Origin: Halichondria panicea
Lineage: Eukaryota; Porifera; Demospongiae; Suberitida; Halichondriidae
Reading direction: 5' to 3'
NCBI RefSeq assembly: GCF_963675165.1
Contig: NC_087377.1
Coordinates: 10,402,632 to 10,466,631 of the forward strand
DNA length: 64,000 nucleotides
Part shown: piece after piece, positions 24,138 through 36,393 of the stretch
Position numbering within the stretch: the stretch's first letter is position 1
Layout of the letters: each line of letters starts with the position of its first letter
Translations under genes and position numbers: made by a program
Notes under the pieces: generated by a model
What the model was told of the DNA's origin: nothing
What the model saw: only the letters and a program-made list of their open reading frames with translations
Database searches by the model: none

Positions 24138-24919
24138 ATGGACCTCGCAAGCCAATCAGGTGCCTCGAGCTGGCTGACTTCACTGCAAATCAAGGAACAC
24201 ATGGCTTCTGTCTCCACAAGGGTGCCTTTGGTGATGCCATGGCCCTACGCTACGGCTGGACACCCATCAAGACCCCCACACACTGTGCCTGTGGCGCTGC
24301 GTTTGTTGTGGATCATATACTTTCTTGCCCACGCGGTGGGTTTCCTTCCCTGCGTCACAATGAAATAAGAGATTTAACAGCGAGACTCTTAACTGAAGTA
24401 GATGTGCAAATTGAACCAGAGCTTCAGGAGATCACCACAGAGACCATGTCCGGGAGAAGCGCAAATACCACCATAGGTGCTAGGCTTGATGTTGCTGCCA
24501 GTGGTCTCTGGGGAGGCAGACGGGAGAGAACCCTGATGGACGTCAGAGTCTTTAACCCTTTTGCTCCCTCAAATCGCAACACAACCCTAGACCAATGCTT
24601 CAGGAAGCACGAGAGGGAAAAGATCCGTGCATACGGACAAAGGGTGAGAGAAGTGGAGCATGCTACTTTCGTCCCCATTGTGATGTCTGCGACTGGCGGC
24701 CTTTCAAAACAAGCTACAAACTTCTACAAACGACTGGCCTCCCTGCTAGCAGATAAATGGGACCAACCCTACAGCACCACCCTGCACTGGCTGAGATGCT
24801 CCCTCTCTTTCAGCCTGCTCAGGTCCGCCATTCAATGCATACGTGGCGCTCGTTCATCAAGAGGCCACGCTATGAAGATGTCACCTGTGGACCTGGTTAT
24901 AGCAGAGGCCAGCTTGTAA
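24138..24919 (+). pseudogene. Transposon-encoded zinc-knuckle / nuclease-like C-terminal fragment, frameshifted
   Basis: Reads GASSWLTSLQIKEH in one frame, then after a small frameshift near 24205 GDAMALRYGW and on to a stop at 24917-24919. A CxCG...VDH...C knuckle is followed by RHNEIRDLTA, then RLDVAA and LMDVRVFNP, then FYKRLASLLADKWDQPYSTT and WLRCSLSFSLLRSAI. This block order is common in unannotated repeat proteins of cnidarians and sponges. The knuckle followed by spaced D...DV residues resembles the end of site-specific LINEs (restriction-like endonuclease), but that is inference. No reverse transcriptase is joined to it here. Confidence 0.6.
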
Positions 24920-25108
24920 AAACTAACAAACTAACTGTTCACCTCATGCATGTACACACTATTTTACATACACTGTTCTTTGTTTTATTATTTTCTTATT
25001 TTCTTATTATTTACTTGCTTCCACCATAAAGGTGTTGTTAATATAAAAAATATAAAAAAAAGTAAATTACACAGGAAATTAGTCCGTTTACTAAAAATAT
25101 GTTCCGTA

Positions 25109-27073
25109 ATACTTTTTTTTTTTTTTTTTTTTTTTTATTTAAGAAATTTTTATGCAAAACCAAGGTGTGCATAAGGGTAGATCAGGTAGCTCAGATGGCT
25201 AGTGTGAAGACTTCCCCTGGACAACACAAAAACAGAGAAATAAAACAGGAGCTACGGCTAATTATAATAATTATTACACAAAAAGCTACTGAGGTTCGAT
25301 TTAAATGATGAATCAGAGGAGCTGTTGATAACTTCTGGTGGTAAAGAATTCCATTTTGGTATTACATCCAGAAAAAAGGAATGTTTGTGGGATGAGGTGC
25401 CCACATGTGGTATAAAGAGTATTTGGCTGTGCGGATGACGGGGGGAAGGGGATGGGTGGGGTGAGAAGACAGAGGGAGGAATACAGGATTTGTTGTTGAT
25501 GATTTTGAAGCATACTTTAAGTTTTTGGATATTCCTGCGGTCTTTAAGAGATTTGAGTTGGAGTTTGTTAAGTAGAGGAAGTATAGTCAGATTTCCATTC
25601 TTTGGTTATGATTTTGCAGGCAAATGATTGGGTGTTCTCCAGTTTCTTGGTGAGTGTTGATTGATGGGGGTCCCATACTGCGGCGCAGTATTCAAGTTTG
25701 GGTAGTACAGTGCTCCTGTAAATTGTATGCTTTGATTGCTGTGATGCATCTTTTAACTTCCTGTGGAGCAATCCCAGTTGTTGTTTGGATGTCCTCACAG
25801 TGTTGGTAATGTGCTCAGACCAGGACAGATTCTTAGAGATGGTGACGCCGAGGTACTTGAAACATTCCACAATGGGGATTTGCTGGTTTGAAATAGAGAG
25901 GGTGAGTGGGATCGCATTCATAGATCTTGTGATGGGTAGAACATTGGTTTTTTTGTTGTTTAGAAGGAGACCATGTTGTATAGTCCAGTTGTGAACTGCA
26001 TTAATATCCTGCTGGAGCTGAGTGAGATCGTTATCTGAAATTACTGGCCTGTAAAGGAGGATGTCATCAGCATATAGGATTAGCTTGGTTCCGGGGCAGA
26101 GCTTTATTTCATTCAGCGAGTCCATGAATATAATGAACAGTAGGGGTCCCAGAATAGAGCCTTGAGGGACTCCAGACGTTACACGGCACGGTGTTGAGGA
26201 TGCACCTTCCAGGACGACTCTCTGACTTCTGTTTGATAGGTAGTCTGAGAGCCAAGTTAGCAGTGGACCCGAGATACCATGTTTTGAGAGTGACTTAATG
26301 ATCTGATTGTGGGGGACAGAGTCGAATGCTTTACGAATATCAAAGAAAACTGCTCCTACTTGTCTGTTTTTTGATAGTAATTGGTGCCAGTCGTTTGTGA
26401 CAGTCAGTAGTGCATCCTGAGTTGAAAATCCTGACCTGAAACCAAATTGGTTGTTGGAGAGAAGTTTGTTTGATGTTAAATGAAGTGATATTTGATTGTG
26501 AACAATTCTCTCGAGAACCTTCGATATTAAGGACAGTAATGAAATTGGTCTATAGTTAGAGACATCAGATTTATCACCAGCTTTGTGAATTGGGGTTACA
26601 TTTGAGACTTTCCAGGCCGAGGGGACTTTTCCTTGACTGAGGGATAGGTTGAAGAGTGTAGACAGTTGGGGTGCTATGGAGCTGGCAGTGTTCCTTAACA
26701 TAATGCTAGAGATTCCATCTGGTCCAGAAGCAGTCTTTTGTTTGTAGTGTAGTAGTTGTTGTTCTACCTCTAAAACAGAGCAGTGTATGGATAGAAGGGA
26801 CACTGCTTGAGTGGTTGGTGATGGGATAGGCAGCGGCTGTGATGGTTTAGAGAAACAAGATGCAAAAAAATTGTTAAAAAGATTCGCCTTTTCAATAGGT
26901 TTTTCTGCTGAGTGGTGTTTGAGAGTTATCTGGGGTGGAATCCTCTGATGGTTTGGTGACAGTTTGTGATATGCAGACCAAAAGTCCTTTGGAGAGTGGA
27001 TGTTTTTGGCGAGATTTGAGAAAAAGTCTTTTTTGGCCGATCGAAGGGCACTGGTCAAGTTGTTTCTGCACTT
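25109..27073 (-). mobile_element. 5'-truncated LINE: reverse transcriptase and C-terminal domain
   Basis: An open frame (27058-25568, 496 codons) encodes a non-LTR reverse transcriptase: FFDIRKAFDSVPHNQII, GVPQGSILGPLLFIIFMDS and the catalytic YADD (LILYADDILLY), then the thumb region. A frameshift near 25575 moves the remaining C-terminal part (CFKIINNKSCIPPSVF, WNSLPPEVI) into another frame. The 3' end is a 26-28 nt run of T on the plus strand at 25110-25137, i.e. the poly(A) tail. The upstream endonuclease is missing: a dead-on-arrival CR1/L2/Jockey-type copy. The 5' limit near 27073 is approximate. Confidence 0.9.
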
Positions 27074-27118
27074 ACTTCATCTCTATGACTGAGTTCTGTA
27101 AAGCTGTGGCTTATGCCG

Positions 27119-27362
27119 TCTATTGCGTTGGTCTAGAAGGCTTGAACACTAGTTTTAAGACAGAAGAGGCTCTCATCTACGTCTAGGATGGTCCTATAGC
27201 CGGGTTGTCTTCGCAAGTAGCAGTTTGAGGCACCATACACTTCCCATAGCCTGTACAGATCCAAGGTAAGACATCCTGACCATACAACCGTCATAGAGGT
27301 AGATGAGAGCCTCTTCTGGCTTCAGACTAGTGTGAAAGCCTTCTGAAACAACGCAATAGAGA
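27119..27362. repeat. Inverted repeat, ~62 bp arms
   Basis: GTCTATTGCGTTGGTCTAGA..GGCTCTCATCTAC at 27119-27181 is mirrored by GTAGATGAGAGCC..ACGCAATAGA at 27300-27362. It lies within the composite element beyond the LINE. The translated arms look alike (GLEGFNTSFKTEEALIY and SEGFHTSLKPEEALIY), so it was once coding sequence duplicated head to head. Confidence 0.7.
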
Positions 27363-27760
27363 GCTAAGCTGATGTACAAAGATAGAAAATAGATGAGAGA
27401 AAGAAAAAGGGGATTCCCCAGATTCTGGAGAATAAACTAACGCGTGCGCACCAACACCCCTGCAATAGGTACCAGGCCGTATTTTAATCGGCCTGGAATC
27501 GAGGCTAATGTAAAACCAGTTGCCATGCAGAAAGGCTACCTTCCAAACAGGACACTGTGATCCCACTCTCAGCTACGCTACCTAGTAGACGTTCAGACTC
27601 TGAACAAAATTAATGGTTTGACAACGATCTCATGCAACCGTAACTTCGTTGCAGCGTAAATTTGTTGTAGAAAGGGAGATCCTGAGTTTCTATAGATGCA
27701 GTACAAGTGAATTAATCCATCGGAACTTTAGAACTCAAAAGAAAACTGTGCTCTATACTG

Positions 27761-28635
27761 CTTGTACAATACTTCATGTCTATTTAAGGACCTGCAGAAA
27801 TTATAATCCTCACCTCCACCATAGATTGAAAAGGAAGGGGATTGGAAACGAAAATTTTTGCGTGAAACACTCCGCGTTATAGGGCGTGGCTAAAACTACA
27901 AAGGGATTATTTTATAGTCAGCATGCTCATTACCTGTCTTGGCTGCCATACAATGTGCTGTACATAGAAATGGTGAAATTGATCACTTTTAATGTTGAAT
28001 ATTCTAAAAAGTAAAGAGAATATAGCTCTAAAAGGTCGACTAAGCAACGCAACCACTATCACTAAACAAATAAATGCTATAAAAGAAGGAATAGCCCTTA
28101 CTATGAAGTCATGAGAGGTCAAGGCCCGTGGTGTGTCTAAAAGTATACTAAAGCAGTTTGAAGGACTATACTGCAAACGTTTATGAACAGTAAAGCTTAT
28201 CCATGGCATGAAACCATTCTATATAGCACTTAGATACATAATAACCAAGTCAAGCAATGTCTTTTGCTGTTTAGGCTTCGCAGCAGGGAAAGAGAAAAGT
28301 TAACATGGAGTAATTTAAGCTATACTCAACAAAAACTAAAAACAGAGTAAAGACAGCGGACTTAGACAAGTTAGAGCTTGTCAGTGGTGTAAACTTACTT
28401 CTCTAGAGTAACCTCCCAGCCTCTGAGTGATCGCTAGTGGATAGAAGAGCTAGAAACAGTTGAAATACAACCAGACTACGGTCATGCGCATAATTACGGG
28501 CCTGCAAAAATTAGGGGCGTGTCTACACGTGAGTTCATTATGGATATGGATAAAAGTTAGCTAGCTGGCTAGAGAATTAGAAGTAGATTTTAACTACTAT
28601 ACTGGAGCTAGCTATATAACAATTGGTTTTAGAGA
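27761..28635. other. Upstream region of gene E, no gene supported
   Basis: Contains an imperfect repeat block (CACCATAGATTGAAA...GGGGATTGGAAAC at 27815-27850) also found near 33803 and, in part, 61500. A minus-strand ORF at 28209-27907 has a hydrophobic stretch but no splice context or family match and was not accepted. The gene E promoter should lie near 28500-28630. Confidence 0.4.
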
Positions 28636-31600
28636 ATGGCTAAAGCAGCAAATCTCGCGTTGTTTTCACTAATTTTGCTAAGTTCATGGACAAGAGCCTT
28701 TGGAGGTAAGTACGTGTCAACAATTGATAGGCCAAGATCCACAAGTACAAGTACATGCAAGTATAGTAGTGTGCATTGCATGCTGCTGCTATAAGGTTGT
28801 CCAAGCTCGTAGCTAAAGCCTGCAGGTAGCTTATTGTTACGATGTCAGGTTGTAGTTTACCTTGCTATTCCCCTGAGGCTAGAAAGCTCTAGTTCTTCTT
28901 TCAAATCTGTACCCTGCATTGGGATGAAGAAGCTCAAAAGCTGTTTTGTGGTTTCTTAATGGATTAATCTGTCTTAGTGAAACCTTATCCCTGTGTACTC
29001 TAAGCCCTAATTGCAGCCATTAGTCTGCACACATGCATAATTCCTGTGGTCTGTTCCGCTCGTTGTTTTGTGTATACACCAATACACCATCTTTCAGTTG
29101 TACATTCTTCCCATCATACAGATGCCATTGTGAATGGACCAGGCTCAGCGAGAGCTCAACCGGGACAGTGGGCAAACTTCACCTGCACCGTAGATTGTTC
29201 GAGAGATATCGACTGGTACGTGGAGGGTTACAGGAGCGATATATCGGAAGAGTGCGTTGATACGGGCAACAACATGATGGTGTGCACTCGGATCCTGCAA
29301 GACTGTAGTACCTCAATGAGCACCTCAGGGCGTACACAACAATTGAGTATCATGGCTAACACTGACATCGCGGGACTTAGAATTGCAGTGCAATGTGCGG
29401 CGATCTTGGAGATGTATGATCCAGTATCACCTGATCCGTGCAACCCGTATATTGTGTACTCAAGATTAGCATACCTAAATGGTGAGTTCAAAGTGCGCAT
29501 AGTCCTACGCTTATCTTTTAGTGTATTTGGACATGAGTTGACACAGAGTGATGGGAACTAGGTACACTGTCTAGACTATAAGACACGATACGTTAACTTG
29601 CAAACATTTATCGTTAATAGTTTTCATCCCCATAGCCAACTTAACAGCGTTCGATTGGCAACATTTGTACTTGTTGCGTTTTCAATAGCATCATGTTCAT
29701 CTCAGGAAGATCTATTGTTTGAATGTTGCTCCAGCATGTTTATTATTGTTTTGTTAATGGCTGCATGTGTCTGCAGCAGCTGTGTGAGTTCCATTGACCA
29801 CTGATAAGAAGCGTGTAACTGTTTAAAGTGGGTGGCTGGTTTTGATAAGGGGAGATCAAAATAACGTCTGGTCTGTAGTTGTAGCAATTATCAATGAATT
29901 GTGGTACTTTTAAGAGTATTGTGTGTTCCATATATCTTGTTGCTAGTAACCATCTCTTTTGACATACAGTGGGTACTTTTAGTGCTACAAATGTATGACG
30001 TTTATAGGTTTCTCAATTAGGCTTGCGGTACGTATGTTTCTTTGTATAGAGACTATAAATTAGTGACAAACACTGTGCTCATCGTTCACTGCCCCCCCCC
30101 CACCCACCCACCCACACACGCACAGTTGACAGTCCACCGACAACACCAGACCCAACACCAGTCGTGTGTCCAACACCAGCAGTATCACAAGAAACAGGTG
30201 AGTGAGTATTCTCAATACACTTATTATGTACGTATAGATATAGTGTCCTTCAGTTTACACTAACAACGCTAATTAGGGTGTTGTTTATAGAACAGTTATG
30301 ATCTTGTTGTGCTAGCGTTTACAGTGGGGATTTAGGTAATCTATCAATCGTAACTTTGGGAACATGCCCCGGGGTGTACATGTACGTGTAAAACTATAAT
30401 TATTATAGTTGTGTGATTTAACCTAACGGAAGCCCACAATGCTTTAAGTACTGTTGCTTTTGAAATGGAGCCTTTTGTCTCGGAGATTTATCGTTGAGTG
30501 TGAATATAATGGCAGTAGTCGTAAACAAGTTGAGCTGCTGCAGATAATCACGAGCGTTTAGGTATCCCAATGTATCATATTATCCTATTCATTGGACACA
30601 CCCACTGCAGATGTCTTGCGTAAGTACGACCATAATTATTTAGGAGACAGAGCAGCATAGCTGGTTTTCCACCTTCAAAGCGGCTTCCTATCTCCTGATT
30701 GGATAGGCACTTCCTTAAGTGGTTAGCTCCAACTCCAAAACTGTGGTCTGGCTCCATTTAGGTTGTGTAGTAAATTATAAACACGTCTGAGTGTCTAATA
30801 CTACAAAACTAGGTCCATTTAAGTTGCATATTAGACACTTGCAGCATTTTTTAATAGATTGCAACAGGTTGTCCCAGTAGTTTGTAGTGGACCTATATAG
30901 CCTGAGAATTCACTGTCAAATAACAGTTTTAATAAGCTATGTCAACTCCCTCTAATACTTGTGGTGTAATTATTGTCCACCATAATGTACGTACGTAACA
31001 GGACTATAATTACTACATTTACATCTTTCGAGGTCAGAGTTAATATCCCTCCAAAACTCCCTCTAGGGTGAACTAATCCATTTCAATTATTCCTCGTCTG
31101 TAAGACACGTGTGTGTGTGTGTGCTTAACGTACCGTGTTAGTTTGAGTGGGTGTTATGTTCGCACTCAATCTAGCGTGTCTAATAGAAAAATGCTGACCT
31201 CTATTAAACTGTAATAGGTTTAAACATCTGTGTTATGGAAAGTTATGTAATCACAATGCTGCTGCCGTTGGTTGTTGTCATGTGATGTTCGTTTTCCCCA
31301 CTCACAATTCCCTACACAAAACTGATCGATCTATTGATAGCTATGTTCTCACATCAATCACCCTAATACAGTCATTTTGAGGTATCCTATACACACAGTG
31401 TACTAAAAATAACGACACCTCGAGCCAATCACATGTGTTTCGTCGTGGTGAATTTTCATTCCCTATTTGCTTATCGCTAAATTGATTTGTTGGTCACATG
31501 CCGCGCTAGTTCGTTACACTGGGTATTTTTGTTGGCTTTCAAGAATGCTAGCTGCCCACGAGTTTTGGGTTCTTCTCATCTATTTTATGTGCTCTGTTGT

Positions 31601-33390
31601 CAGTAGTGATGATCAGTGTTGTTAGGTGCAAATGACCTTTGATTACCCCTACGACAACAGTGAGATTAATGCTAAGAGTCACCTTTCTTTCAGGATCAAT
31701 ATAACTGTCTTGAAAAAAAAATTGTATACTTTGTAGATGAGCTACATTGTTACATTAATGGTTGCCCTAGGCTATAATTAATTCATGACTACACTATAAT
31801 AGTGTAGGCACTGTGCTAGTAATTACGTAGCAGCTCTCATTAATTGTACTATTTTTAGCGCAAAGTAATGCTACTGCAACCTGTTGCTCATTGTTTGAGC
31901 ACAAAGCACTTGACTAGGTCACCGTGGTCAATAGGGTTTAGGGAAACCGAAGGGAATTAAACAGGGAAAGTTTCATAGCTCTGTCACATTGTTGAGTTAA
32001 TTGAAATTGCTGAATGAATTTGCTTTGAAGTGGACATGTGACTTTCTTAATGGTGCCTGCATGGTGTGCATTTTCTATTAATTTATTTATACACATTTTA
32101 TGACATATCTGGTTGCACCATGTCTGATGATGTCGGTTGTAGTTGTTAGTTTAATTGTTCTACGATCCCACTCAGTGTACAAAATAGACTGCACAGCCAC
32201 TATACTTGCCCCCACAATCACTAACCCCTCCCCTCACAATCACTAACCCCTCCCCTCACAATCATTTAACCCCTACCCCCACAATCACTAATCCCTCCCC
32301 TCACAATCACTTAACCCCTACCCCCCATAATCACTAACTCCTCCCCCCTCACAGTCACACACACAGTCACAGAGAGGGTCACAGAGACAAGTACTGTGAC
32401 ATTAACAGCATCTCCAAGCGTGGTGACACACACAGTAGTGGCATCAGTAAATGGACCTGGTAAGTGAAGATTCTGTTGCATGTACATGTACATGTGCATG
32501 TGCATGCCCACACTGGTCCGTGATGGTTACTAACCATAACTAGACAGAATAACTATAACCACCTCTTAAACTAATTTACCACATACTAGCTAGGCTATAA
32601 AAGAGGGGAATAATTGTGTGCGGTGAATATTGAGATAGAGAATTGAATTTACCCACCACTTCAAACATTCTGGTACTTGCTTGTACAGCTTGTCTTAGTA
32701 CACTGTATAGGCAGGTGACTTGTTGTGTTACTACAGGTGTGTTGCTTCAAGGCTGTTTGCTTCCGTCAATAGCTTACTTTCACTATAATCACTAGTAATA
32801 GCACAGAACCCTTTCATACAAGTACGCGGCCTCGTGTATCTTTTGAGTTGCATATGGTGGAAACACTATGGTGACTTTATAGGCCTCTATCTTTGAGTGT
32901 GTGCGTGCGTAATATGATCCTGCCAGTCTCAGTTCCCATTGCCTTTGCTACACTGTCCTGTGAATACTTGTACTACATACCAAACTATATACCACCTCTG
33001 TGCATGAATCTACTGCCTCTATAATGAAATTCTCATGGAGGATTTGATTATCATTAACCTCACTTGTGTGTTGCATGGGATAGAGCTTTGGTACGTTATT
33101 ACATAATAATAATCATTATACCCTTGTTAATCTTTTTTGGCTTGAACCTGTCCGACTGACACTCTATAGTTGTGTGGGTGGGATACATGTCGTTGCTATC
33201 TTTTAATGATCTTTTTAAAGATAATTAATGATTTTCACTTCTCTCTTTCCTGCCTCTAGAGTGCACACCCACCTCAGCAACGGCCAGCCATAGCTCGATA
33301 TCTGGCGTGAGAAGACTACACTTCTCTAGTGTACTACGAGAACTGTTCACTTGGTTGTGTACACTACTAACGGGACTGGCCTTTCTATGA
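28636..33390 (+). CDS. Gene E: secreted or GPI-anchored Ig-domain protein with Thr/Pro stalk, 245 aa
   Basis: Exons 28636-28705, 29122-29481, 30126-30197, 32355-32459 and 33260-33390 (738 nt). All introns are phase 1 with good GT-AG ends (GTAAGT, GTGAGT). Signal peptide ANLALFSLILLSSW (residues 4-17). The Ig-like domain (24-143) has C45, W55 and C115 plus extra cysteines C49, C68, C78 and C85 that could form a second disulphide set. Exons 3-4 encode a Thr/Pro/Val stalk (PPTTPDPTPVVCPTP; VTHTVTERVTETSTVT). Exon 5 ends in a short hydrophobic run LFTWLCTLLTGLAFL and stop, with small residues before it and no basic anchor after it, as in GPI signals (inference). Short exons 3-5 rest on splice signals and phase only. 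Confidence 0.72.
32208..32354. repeat. C-rich ~23 bp minisatellite directly before gene E exon 4
   Basis: About six units of CACAATCACTAACCCCTCCCC with small variants run straight into the acceptor CCCCCCTCACAG at 32354. The array is almost all pyrimidine plus A, so it acts as an extended polypyrimidine tract. A run of C with CCCACC repeats likewise precedes exon 3 at 30093-30125. Confidence 0.85.
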
Positions 33391-36300
33391 CATCATCACA
33401 ATTAAAGGTCAGTCATGCGTGTTACATGTGACGTGAATTAATGCTAAAAATGGACCCTTACGTTATATTGGGTAAATGCAACATACTGTTTTATAATTTT
33501 ATTGTACTTATTTAAGTCGCACCACGTCTGTAGCTTATTGAGGTTCCATTAATTTGTCATAACTTGGCTCCCAAACATGTCATAGTGATATTTACCTACA
33601 CAATGTTTTTCATTAGAAATTAGCATGTGATCATATATAGAACTGAAACCTGCCTTGTGCTAATAATGTAAAGCATTTGGTGTGAGCTATTGAGTCAATG
33701 ACCCAACACTATTATTCGATAGTCCTGATTCTCAGTCAATTAGATAGTCTATTGTTTGGCAGCTTTTACGGAGAAATATCCACACTTATACGTTCATTAC
33801 CATAGATTGAAACAGTTAGAGGGATTGGAAACAAAGGTACCCTCGAATAACATCCGCGCTACGCTGCAGTTTAATCGAGGCTGTCTCAAGAAGCTGTGCC
33901 TATTTCTACACACAGTGTATATTAACTAAAGACACCTGTGCCCGGTCCATGCAACTCACTTATTCCATTGTAGCAGCACGCGTAACACAATATAGCAATG
34001 AATGTCTCTTTTTACTGGGTGTGGTCATTAGCAAGTACTACACGTGGCTCATGGACTAGGCCTGTCTTTTTATGTCAGTTACCCGGAAAAATAGCCTCGT
34101 TCATAAGTTGTACAAAAATCAGATTCAATGTAAAGCATCACGTGCACCACTCCGTTACCAATCCCTCTAACTCTTCAATCTACACTTCACCTCATGTATG
34201 TAGTGTACAATGTAGCCTACTACTATACTACTACTAGCAGTCACGCTGAGCAGAGTAATGCTTATCTTAAGCGGTGGGTGACCTGTTGAAAGCTATGGAG
34301 ACTTTGGCTCGCATTAACCGTGTATGTAATACTCTAGAGGGTGGCCTGCTGATAGGGTATAGTCGACAACGCAAACAGACATGCTAAGCCTGAATCCTAC
34401 GAGTAGTTAAGGGGTTTAATAAAAAGAGGTGGTTAGCATAGGTGAAATACATCGTATGTATGCTATGTAGACTCTGTGGCTCATTGACCTGCTTGTAGGG
34501 TATAGTCACAAATATACTGTGCTCACATGCAATACTTCACTGGTTCCAAACTACCCACCTCTTATGTATCGTACATAACTGTTGCAGAGGAGGTTGGCGA
34601 TTGTTATCAATTTTTTTTGTATCCCCCACAGTAAATGCAACCATAGAAGGAACCCCAACCTGCTGAGTCAGCACTTTATCTCATTTTTGCGTTCCTGACC
34701 ATTCTTGAATGCTTCTCTTTCTTGTATTACGTCTCCCGTTAGTCTATGAATCGTAGTAGTTTAAAACTATAATTGCTACACCTGCTATATTAAGACAGGA
34801 GTCAAAGAAACAATTAAGGAAAGTGCAGCAAACAACTGGAAGTTTGTGACTATAATCTTAGTTTCTGGCTCATTGCTTCGAGTAGGACTATGCTACTCAC
34901 TTTTTAGTCAGTTTTCACTGAGTATTGTTAGCATCATTAATTTTACTACTACTATTATATAATTCTATGATCGTTTGCAGCCTTTTGGCTTAGCTAGGAT
35001 AGCTACTTTTCTCTGCAAATTTCCGTATATCTTTTCTCTGTTCGTACACGCACACTCCTATCCGTACACGCACATTCCTCCGTAAAACATTTTGATATGT
35101 GATCAACCTCCTCTGTAACTGTTGGGAATATGGTTAGAACAGCCACTGCTAAAGCCTTATTTACGTTGCATGCTTGTTCCCCAGACACTAATCCTTCTTT
35201 GGGAGGAGGGTAGTTTGTGGAATAGATTCACGATAGCTTTTTGACGCTGCCACTAATTGGCGGCACTTGACTTGCTGTATGAATATGATTATAATATTGT
35301 TAGCCTGAGAAAGCTCTAACCAACGCATTCCTTAGCGCTTGTTTGTGGGTGGATCTGTGTGATTCACTTAAATTTGTTCAAATACTCTGATAAATACTCC
35401 TATGACAGTGTATTGTTTGTTGTCACAGTTACTGTGTTACTATAGCAATTTTCATTATGACTGCGTCAAATTAAAATCGTATAAAACTATTGACCTCTCT
35501 TGTTTCCCCTCTGCAGATTAGAAATCAATCTCATGCAACGTCAAACTGTTTTCTGATTCACCATGTTACAATGTATTTGCTTTGTCGACTCTATAATTAT
35601 CTGTTTGTCTGTCTTTCTCTTTTAATTTGGCACTTTTTTATAATACATTTTTTGTCAACAACATAATTATTGTGCACTTTGTATTATCTTGTCACAGCGT
35701 ATGATGCTTCCTGTTCAATCCTACACTTAGTAATTTTTGTAATACAAGGTGCCATTTTATTTTACTGATCATAATTATAATTGTATTGTTTGCAATTGAA
35801 CACTATGCTTCTACATGTACAGTGGAACTACCATTAACGACCAATTACATGTATATAAAGAGCAATGTACCATGCTAACGACCATGCAAGAGCTCGATCA
35901 GGTTTCGATTGAAACTACAATGACTTCAATGTAAAGCAACCTCTCTAATAATAATTATATAAACGAGCAACTTTCTAGTCCCCACAATAATTAATTAGCA
36001 GAAAATTATTGCTGAGATAGCATTATTTTGCACAATCTCGAAAAGAGGTTAGACACTTTGGCAACAATAATTTGGCATTGATCGTTTTAACAACAATAAT
36101 GGTAGATTATTATCATGTACATTTGTAGTGTTGTTATGGTCGATCATTACCCACTCGTTTAATGCAAGGAGGTGGAACAGGCAGACGGAGACCACACCCA
36201 CTAGTGGAGTTCAAGAGAAAAATCGTCATGATTCAAGTTGAAATGTCGGCCGGCAAGTTGACGTACTGCGCCCCTGGGGGAAATAGCTCCATGGACATCA

Positions 36301-36393
36301 CCTAGGTACCTAGAATACAGAGCAGAGATTTAAAGAAATCTGTTGATCAGTATATTTACACAGGCAAAAATATTATCGTTCACAGTGGCTATA
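33391..36393. other. 3 kb intergenic DNA between genes E and C
   Basis: No convincing coding exon. It holds TIR-element fragments: TTTAATCGAGGCT near 33880, AATAGCCTCGTTC near 34090 and a Tigger-like TACAGTGGAACTACCATTAACG at 35819. Around 36180-36300 is GC-richer DNA immediately upstream of the gene C signal exon. Confidence 0.5.

Larger units (their letters stand above)
23983..27507. mobile_element. 3.5 kb composite TIR element with 9 bp target-site duplication
   Basis: The left end (TAGCCTCGATTCAAGGCCG, then ATTAAAATACGGCCTGGTAC) and right end are inverted over ~70 bp and include the GCGCATGCG-like inner block. ATGTAAAAC is repeated at 23974-23982 and 27508-27516. Same terminal family as 7641-9850 and 37719-38008. 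Inside are a broken nuclease-like ORF, a LINE in the opposite orientation and an inverted repeat at 27119-27362. The LINE is probably a later nested insertion. Confidence 0.8.
23517..27760 (-). pseudogene. Decayed duplicate of gene D, interrupted by a 3.5 kb transposon
   Basis: 23517-23560 (GTGAAGACGTACTCTGAAGC) and 23690-23815 (CCCATTGCAGTGACA, CCAGAACA, TGTGGAGGATCTA) match the FN3 exon of gene D at 21862-22145. 27517-27760 (GGACACTGTGATCCCACTCTC, GATGCAGTACAAGTGAA, AACTGTGCT) matches its Ig exon at 22302-22604 in the correct order. Many indels and substitutions leave no open frame. The 23983-27507 element sits in the former intron next to the old Ig-exon donor site. Confidence 0.65.

Noticed and set aside
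25171-25260. tRNA-like GGTAGCTCAGATGGCTAG near the LINE
   Set aside because: No cloverleaf partner stems or T-arm follow; it lies within the LINE 3' region, so at most it is a fortuitous A-box-like match.
27907-28209. Minus-strand 100-aa ORF with a hydrophobic stretch
   Set aside because: A+T-rich DNA gives Phe/Ile/Leu-rich frames by chance; no acceptor/donor context or family match.
29632-29690. Possible extra gene E exon after CCCCATAG at 29634
   Set aside because: Joining it in phase 1 gives a stop after about 17 codons; the next acceptor at 30125 keeps the frame into the stalk.
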